This document shows positions 61,621-64,000 of a stretch of DNA of 64,000 nucleotides, one piece after another. The notes beneath the pieces were generated by a model. The model did not search any database, was not told where the DNA came from, and saw only the letters and a list, made by a program, of their open reading frames with translations. The stretch is from Brevibacillus laterosporus LMG 15441 (GTDB taxonomy: Bacteria; Bacillota; Bacilli; Brevibacillales; Brevibacillaceae), in assembly GCF_000219535.2 (NCBI RefSeq), contig NZ_CP007806.1:2452501-2516500 (forward strand), written 5' to 3'. Position numbers and translations under genes: made by a program. Each line of letters begins with the position of its first letter. Positions within the stretch are counted from its first letter, which is position 1.

Positions 61621-62919
61621 TTATGCAGAAGTCGAATCTGGATTCTTCGGTGCTGATGCATCATGTTCATATCCGGCAAGTGCAAATTTAATGTAAAGAC
61701 TAAGAATGACACTGACAATAGCAGAAAGTACCATCGGGATATAGCTACTATCGGAAAAGCGATCAAACAGCAAACCATACATCAGTTGTCCAAGTGGTAT
61801 TGCAGCCATTGTCATGGATGTAACCAGTGCCATTACACGACCAAGCATTTCATTTGGTGTATCGTTTTGTAGCATGGTCATCCCAACGATAGAAAGAATC
61901 GTAATAGAAGCCATGATACCAAATCCACATGTTGTAAATATCCAGAACGGAATTGTTGCATCTGTGAAAATACTTGTGAAAGATGGGAGAATGGAGCCAC
62001 TAGTGGCTAATAGGAAAATACCTGATAGAAAAAGCATGGACACAAAAGCATTTTTTACCGTCAGTTTTTTCGTTAATAGACTCAAGGCGATCGGAGCCAT
62101 GAGACTACCAGCCATGATTACTCCTTCGCTCAATCCGTACATTTGATCCGACATTTTCAAGTTTATTTTCGTGATATAAGCAATTCCAACTGTAAAAATC
62201 GGCGATATGAACACATTTGCAATAAGAGTTGCAAAGATTAATTTACCAAGATATTGGCTCTTCCCTACGAATTTGAGTCCTTCTTTTAAATCATTCCCAA
62301 AGTCCGAAACGATGCTGGAGGATTTGTCACGGATTGTTTGTGGGATAACCATAAACATTTCAAGAATTGCCGCCAATAAAAAACTAATTCCATTGATTAG
62401 CAGAAGAGCATCCAAGCCAAAGGTCCCATATAATATTCCTGCAAGAATTGGACCTGTCATATTAGCTAGCGTCATGAACAAGCTATTAAGCGAATTGGCA
62501 TTAAGAAGCTGTTTCTCCTCTACTAATGAAGGTATAGATGCTTGTACAGCCGGTTCGTAAAAGGCAGTGAAAACCGATAGTAAAATTACCCCTATGTAGA
62601 TTGCTGGCAGGTCTAGTAGTCCGTTTTTAGACAAGAGTAGCATCACACCGACGATAATCGCACAAAGAATGTCCAGTACAATCATGATATTTCGGCGACT
62701 AAACCGATCAGCGAATACACCAGCGATTGGTCCTAGTAGAATGGTTGGGATTAATGACATAACCAGAACAGAAGCAAATAACGTACCTGATCCAGTAATC
62801 CCAAGGACATACAAGGAAAGAGCAAAACGCTGGATGATACTGCCTGTAAACGAAATAACTTGACCAATCATGAGCAAGGTAAAATTTTTATTGGTAAACA
62901 ACGATTTCATTTCTCCCAT
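61621..62919 (-). CDS. MFS exporter linked to the second NRPS gene
   Basis: A 432-residue MFS_3 (enterobactin-exporter-like) protein with twelve hydrophobic segments. Motifs include FTLLMIGQVISFTGSIIQRF at the start, ILLGPIAGVFADRFSRRNIM (motif A), ILLSVFTAFYEPAVQASIPS, and ANMTGPILAGILYGTFGLDA. Members export siderophores and peptides or macrolides. AAGGAG precedes ATG 62919. It follows the terminal NRPS gene by 85 bases on the same strand, so it probably exports that peptide and may give self-protection. A hairpin between them could attenuate but not block. Confidence 0.88.
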   Translation of the reverse strand: MGEMKSLFTNKNFTLLMIGQVISFTGSIIQRFALSLYVLGITGSGTLFASVLVMSLIPTILLGPIAGVFADRFSRRNIMIVLDILCAIIVGVMLLLSKNGLLDLPAIYIGVILLSVFTAFYEPAVQASIPSLVEEKQLLNANSLNSLFMTLANMTGPILAGILYGTFGLDALLLINGISFLLAAILEMFMVIPQTIRDKSSSIVSDFGNDLKEGLKFVGKSQYLGKLIFATLIANVFISPIFTVGIAYITKINLKMSDQMYGLSEGVIMAGSLMAPIALSLLTKKLTVKNAFVSMLFLSGIFLLATSGSILPSFTSIFTDATIPFWIFTTCGFGIMASITILSIVGMTMLQNDTPNEMLGRVMALVTSMTMAAIPLGQLMYGLLFDRFSDSSYIPMVLSAIVSVILSLYIKFALAGYEHDASAPKNPDSTSA

Positions 62920-62950
62920 GCTTGTTCTCCTTACATTGAGATAGAAGAAA

Positions 62951-62988
62951 GGAACTGGGAGTATCCCATGTTATGAACCCCCAGTTCC
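62951..62988 (-). terminator. Hairpin between NRPS end and MFS gene
   Basis: GGAACTGGG pairs perfectly with CCCAGTTCC around a 20-base loop. On the minus strand TTTCTTC follows, giving a moderate terminator after the NRPS. Confidence 0.55.
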
Positions 62989-63004
62989 ATGTAAACGTTA
63001 CTTC

Positions 63005-64000
63005 TTAATGGGATACCTTAACCTGATGCAGCAGCAATTCCAAAATTTCATGAATGAGATAAGCATGTTGTTTGGCATATTTCTTGTCAACCATTTCATG
63101 GTGCGTAGAAAAGCCCTGGTATTCCATGTAGGTACTCATCGTCGACTCCTTCCATTTAAGTTCCTCTTCCCGTTCAATCTCTTTTGCTAAAATGAGGTGA
63201 ATGCTTGCCTCAACCATACCGTCATTGATGATAGTATTGAGCAATGCACCGTAATTCTCGATGTTTTGAACAATTTTGTTCCGTATGCTCGCTACCTTGA
63301 GTATTTCATTCTCTTCTGCTGCTTTATCAATCAGTGCTACATTTTCACGAATTTCTTCATCATTTACAAGCTGATACTCGGTCTGCCTTAGCGTATCTAA
63401 AAGAATGATTCCCTGAACGTGATGACCTTTTTCTTCTAGTACTTTGGCAACCTCGAACGCCAGATTTCCCCCTGCTGAATACCCCATCAGTAGATATGGC
63501 CCCTCTGGTTGGATATTCAAAATGTGGTCGACATATTCATTAATCAGATAGTCATGCGCGATAAAATCAAATGAATAGATCGAGTAATCAGGAAGCTCAT
63601 TTGCAATTTCTTTAAATGCAGCACCTAAACCAGCGATTGGCGGGAATGCAAAGACGATTGGTTTTCCTCCTTCATTTAGCAAGGTAACAGGAATTTCTTC
63701 ATCCACCTGCACATACTGCACGACAGTTAGCTTCTCGGCTAGTGGGCGAATGCTACGGTAGCGGAATACAAGCTGAAGTGGCATTTCTATTCCGATATCT
63801 CTACTAATAGCGGAGACAAGCTGAACTGCTTTGAGAGAGTGTCCACCTAGCTCAAAGAAATCCGACTCTACACTGATTTGTTTCATACCAAGCACTTCTT
63901 CCCAGATAACCGCAAGCTTCTCCTCCATCTCAGTCTGCGGAGCAATGTACTCATTACCGATAACCATATTTTCTTCAGGTGCCGGTAAAGCCTTTTTATC
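63005..64000 (-). CDS. C-terminal part (A end, T, TE) of an NRPS; gene continues past window
   Basis: The minus-strand frame is open to the window edge. Its first residues, DKKALPAPEENMVIGNEYIA, are the end of an adenylation domain, so an ATG at 63967 is internal. Then follow T (EEKLAVIWEEVLGMKQISVE, FFELGGHSLKAVQLVSAISR, Ser about 45 codons in) and a type I TE (GYSAGGNLAFEVAKVLEEKG with nucleophile Ser; HHEMVDKKYAKQH near the end with the likely His). The TE resembles that of the 44326 NRPS, so both belong to one family, but this is a separate gene 15 kb away in the opposite orientation. It ends the assembly line of a second cluster, mostly beyond the right edge. Confidence 0.88.
   Translation of the reverse strand, partial: DKKALPAPEENMVIGNEYIAPQTEMEEKLAVIWEEVLGMKQISVESDFFELGGHSLKAVQLVSAISRDIGIEMPLQLVFRYRSIRPLAEKLTVVQYVQVDEEIPVTLLNEGGKPIVFAFPPIAGLGAAFKEIANELPDYSIYSFDFIAHDYLINEYVDHILNIQPEGPYLLMGYSAGGNLAFEVAKVLEEKGHHVQGIILLDTLRQTEYQLVNDEEIRENVALIDKAAEENEILKVASIRNKIVQNIENYGALLNTIINDGMVEASIHLILAKEIEREEELKWKESTMSTYMEYQGFSTHHEMVDKKYAKQHAYLIHEILELLLHQVKVSH

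Overview
The window looks like a chromosomal stretch of a low-GC, spore-forming Firmicute of the Brevibacillus/Paenibacillus type. The signs are a CotA-type spore-coat laccase, a squalene-hopene/sporulenol-type cyclase next to a DUF2515 gene, a YheC/YheD-type coat ATP-grasp protein, an ETX/MTX2-type toxin remnant, NRPS/PKS genes, and GGAGG ribosome sites with many TTG/GTG starts. The genus is inferred from gene content only. No rRNA, tRNA or CRISPR array was seen.

Layout. 1-2.3 kb: 3' part of a GSDH/HHIP-type beta-propeller sugar dehydrogenase, then a decayed membrane-protein gene. 2.3-8.3 kb: a tightly coupled six-gene operon resembling the ebo (metabolite traffic) cluster: two xylose-isomerase-like TIM barrels, a TatD-like hydrolase, an EboC-like UbiA protein, an EboF-like phosphodiesterase, and a myo-inositol-phosphate synthase where ebo operons usually carry a dehydroquinate-synthase-like cyclase. 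This is the strongest candidate for an under-described system. 8.4-15.7 kb: small orphan proteins, an AraC-EamA pair, and a wrecked Tad/Flp-type secretion locus whose ATPase tail is fused to a DUF2000 head. 15.7-18 kb: divergent TetR and 14-TM MFS exporter with an inverted-repeat operator candidate. 18-22.3 kb: gene fragments, a CotA laccase and a decayed copy of the 8.4 kb gene. 22.3-30.3 kb: two small conserved proteins, AzlCD with a TrmB-type regulator, CBO0543 and DUF2515 genes divergent from an SHC-type cyclase, and a FabZ with an altered active-site motif. 30.6-33.9 kb: DUF438/hemerythrin sensor, Crp/Fnr regulator and ScdA/RIC repair protein, with two TGTGA-N6-TCACA-like sites.

35.1-48.3 kb: a four-gene hybrid operon, NRPS (C-A-T), PKS (KS-AT-KR-ACP, KR catalytic residues lost), LLM flavin monooxygenase and terminal NRPS (C-A-T-TE). 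Its likely product is a short aminoacyl-ketide-aminoacyl compound, beta-keto or oxidised. A heme O synthase paralogue follows. 49.6-54.9 kb: frameshifted pore-forming toxin, Mga-type regulator, VanY-type carboxypeptidase and L,D-transpeptidase. 55.2-59 kb: an SLH-protein tail abutting a visibly GC-richer block (frameshifted alpha/beta hydrolase, DUF1330, DUF2239 with twin palindromic operators), then a Tn3-type transposase/tyrosine recombinase wreck. 59-60.5 kb: gene-free. 60.5-64 kb: YheC/YheD-like protein, MFS exporter, and the T-TE end of a second NRPS that continues past the right edge on the minus strand.
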